A DNA stretch of 64,000 nt from the NCBI GenBank assembly GCA_013177855.1, contig JABLYA010000001.1, forward strand, positions 543,231 to 607,230, read 5' to 3'. Shown here in pieces: positions 63,630 to 64,000 of the stretch (the stretch's first letter is position 1; each line of letters starts with the position of its first letter). The stretch comes from Ignavibacteria bacterium (GTDB taxonomy: Bacteria > Bacteroidota > Ignavibacteria > Ch128b). Under the pieces are notes generated by a model. It did not search any database. It saw only the letters and a list, made by a program, of their open reading frames with translations, and was not told the origin of the DNA. A program made the position numbers and the translations under genes.

Positions 63630-64000
63630 TATAATTCTCCATTAATTGAAATTTTTTCGTATGTTTTTATATCTGTAATTAGATCAATTGAGCATCGCAC
63701 AAACATTTTACCTACTTCATAATCTTCGTAAGGTTTGACACTTTCACCAAGAGCAAGTTTAACAAGCAAATATGGAAGATTTTGACCTGCTGCCTGAGTT
63801 AAGTATACCCATGCGGGCAATCGCGAGTTTATTTCAAGTAAATAATACTTTCCGTCATTCCGTGATTTTAAAATTTCAAGTTCAAGTCCACTTCGCCATT
63901 TCAATGCTCTAATCACTTTGTGCGTCATCTCAATTAATTTTTCATCTTTGATTGTTACTCCACTCCAGCCTTTTCCTTTATCAGTAATAAACAACTTTCT
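63629..64000 (-). CDS. C-terminal fragment of an ATP-grasp ligase
   Basis: The frame runs open to the right edge; the TTG at 63994 is probably internal, since the codons before it (AGA AAG) keep the frame. About 123 residues are visible. WRSGLELEILKSRNDGKYYLLEINSR contains the ELEI...LEIN metal-binding Glu and Asn pattern of ATP-grasp enzymes, followed by LPAWVYLTQAAGQNLPYLLVKLALGE as in carbamoyl-phosphate-synthase-type and carboxylate-amine ligases. It shares one base with the start of the decarboxylase gene. The substrate cannot be inferred from the fragment. Confidence 0.8.
   Translation of the reverse strand, partial: RKLFITDKGKGWSGVTIKDEKLIEMTHKVIRALKWRSGLELEILKSRNDGKYYLLEINSRLPAWVYLTQAAGQNLPYLLVKLALGESVKPYEDYEVGKMFVRCSIDLITDIKTYEKISINGEL

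Overview
The window is AT-rich chromosomal DNA (roughly one third G+C by eye), densely packed, and looks like a member of the Ignavibacteria (Bacteroidota/Chlorobi lineage). The pointers are a type IX secretion (T9SS) C-terminal signal of the NYPNPFNPST kind on a 2039-residue surface protein, a PorV/PorQ-family outer-membrane protein, a TonB-dependent receptor paired with a T9SS-type surface protein, and several upstream regions with a Bacteroidota-type promoter (TTG, about 20-22 nt, TAnnTTTG). No insertion sequence, prophage, integrase or CRISPR array was seen; this is mostly stable core genome.

Layout. 1-5.4 kb: tail of a sugar-ABC binding protein, then on the minus strand a SRPBCC protein, a CcmE-like OB-fold membrane protein, an M16 zinc peptidase and a GlmU-like nucleotidyltransferase. 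5.8-11.9 kb: a giant secreted protein with a predicted thioester adhesin domain, two copies of a ~170-residue module flanking seven SdrD-type B repeats, and a T9SS signal. 12.0-20.5 kb: a tightly packed seven-gene surface-polysaccharide operon (asnB, flippase, methyltransferase, heparinase-like protein, PfkB kinase, RmlD-like reductase, HAD phosphatase). 20.5-28.8 kb (minus): TonB receptor, T9SS-type surface protein, PorV-like protein, endonuclease III. 28.8-36.4 kb (minus): purN-purH-mreB-mreC-mreD-mrdA-rodA, purine synthesis joined to the rod-shape elongation machinery. 36.5-43.6 kb (minus): TPR protein with CTP synthase, a DUF218 protein with an orphan ABC ATPase, and a DUF255 thioredoxin-fold protein. 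43.7-47.8 kb: tRNA-Gly(GCC), tRNA-Cys, a frameshifted baeRF-family gene, serC with a DUF1015 gene, tRNA-Gly(CCC). 47.9-53.3 kb (minus): slipin/NfeD pair, UMF1-type transporter with nusB, and a citrate synthase that resembles the eukaryotic mitochondrial enzyme. 53.4-57.6 kb: a class A beta-lactamase-fold protein, then hpnC-hpnD-hpnE for squalene synthesis and tRNA-Leu(CAG).

57.7-64.0 kb (minus) is the most intriguing part: an operon running off the right edge that joins an ATP-grasp enzyme, a PLP fold-III (diaminopimelate-decarboxylase-like) enzyme, a fusion of a urea-transporter-like membrane domain to an M23 peptidase domain with intact metal ligands, a TPR protein, a YaiO-like outer-membrane barrel and an S66 LD-carboxypeptidase. 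The gene set suggests an envelope-spanning system acting on a small amino-acid or peptide substrate. I know of no described function for the set.

All calls were made by reading the sequence and recalled family motifs; no database search was run. Start sites were moved from the longest open frame where a ribosome binding site or signal peptide favoured a downstream codon.
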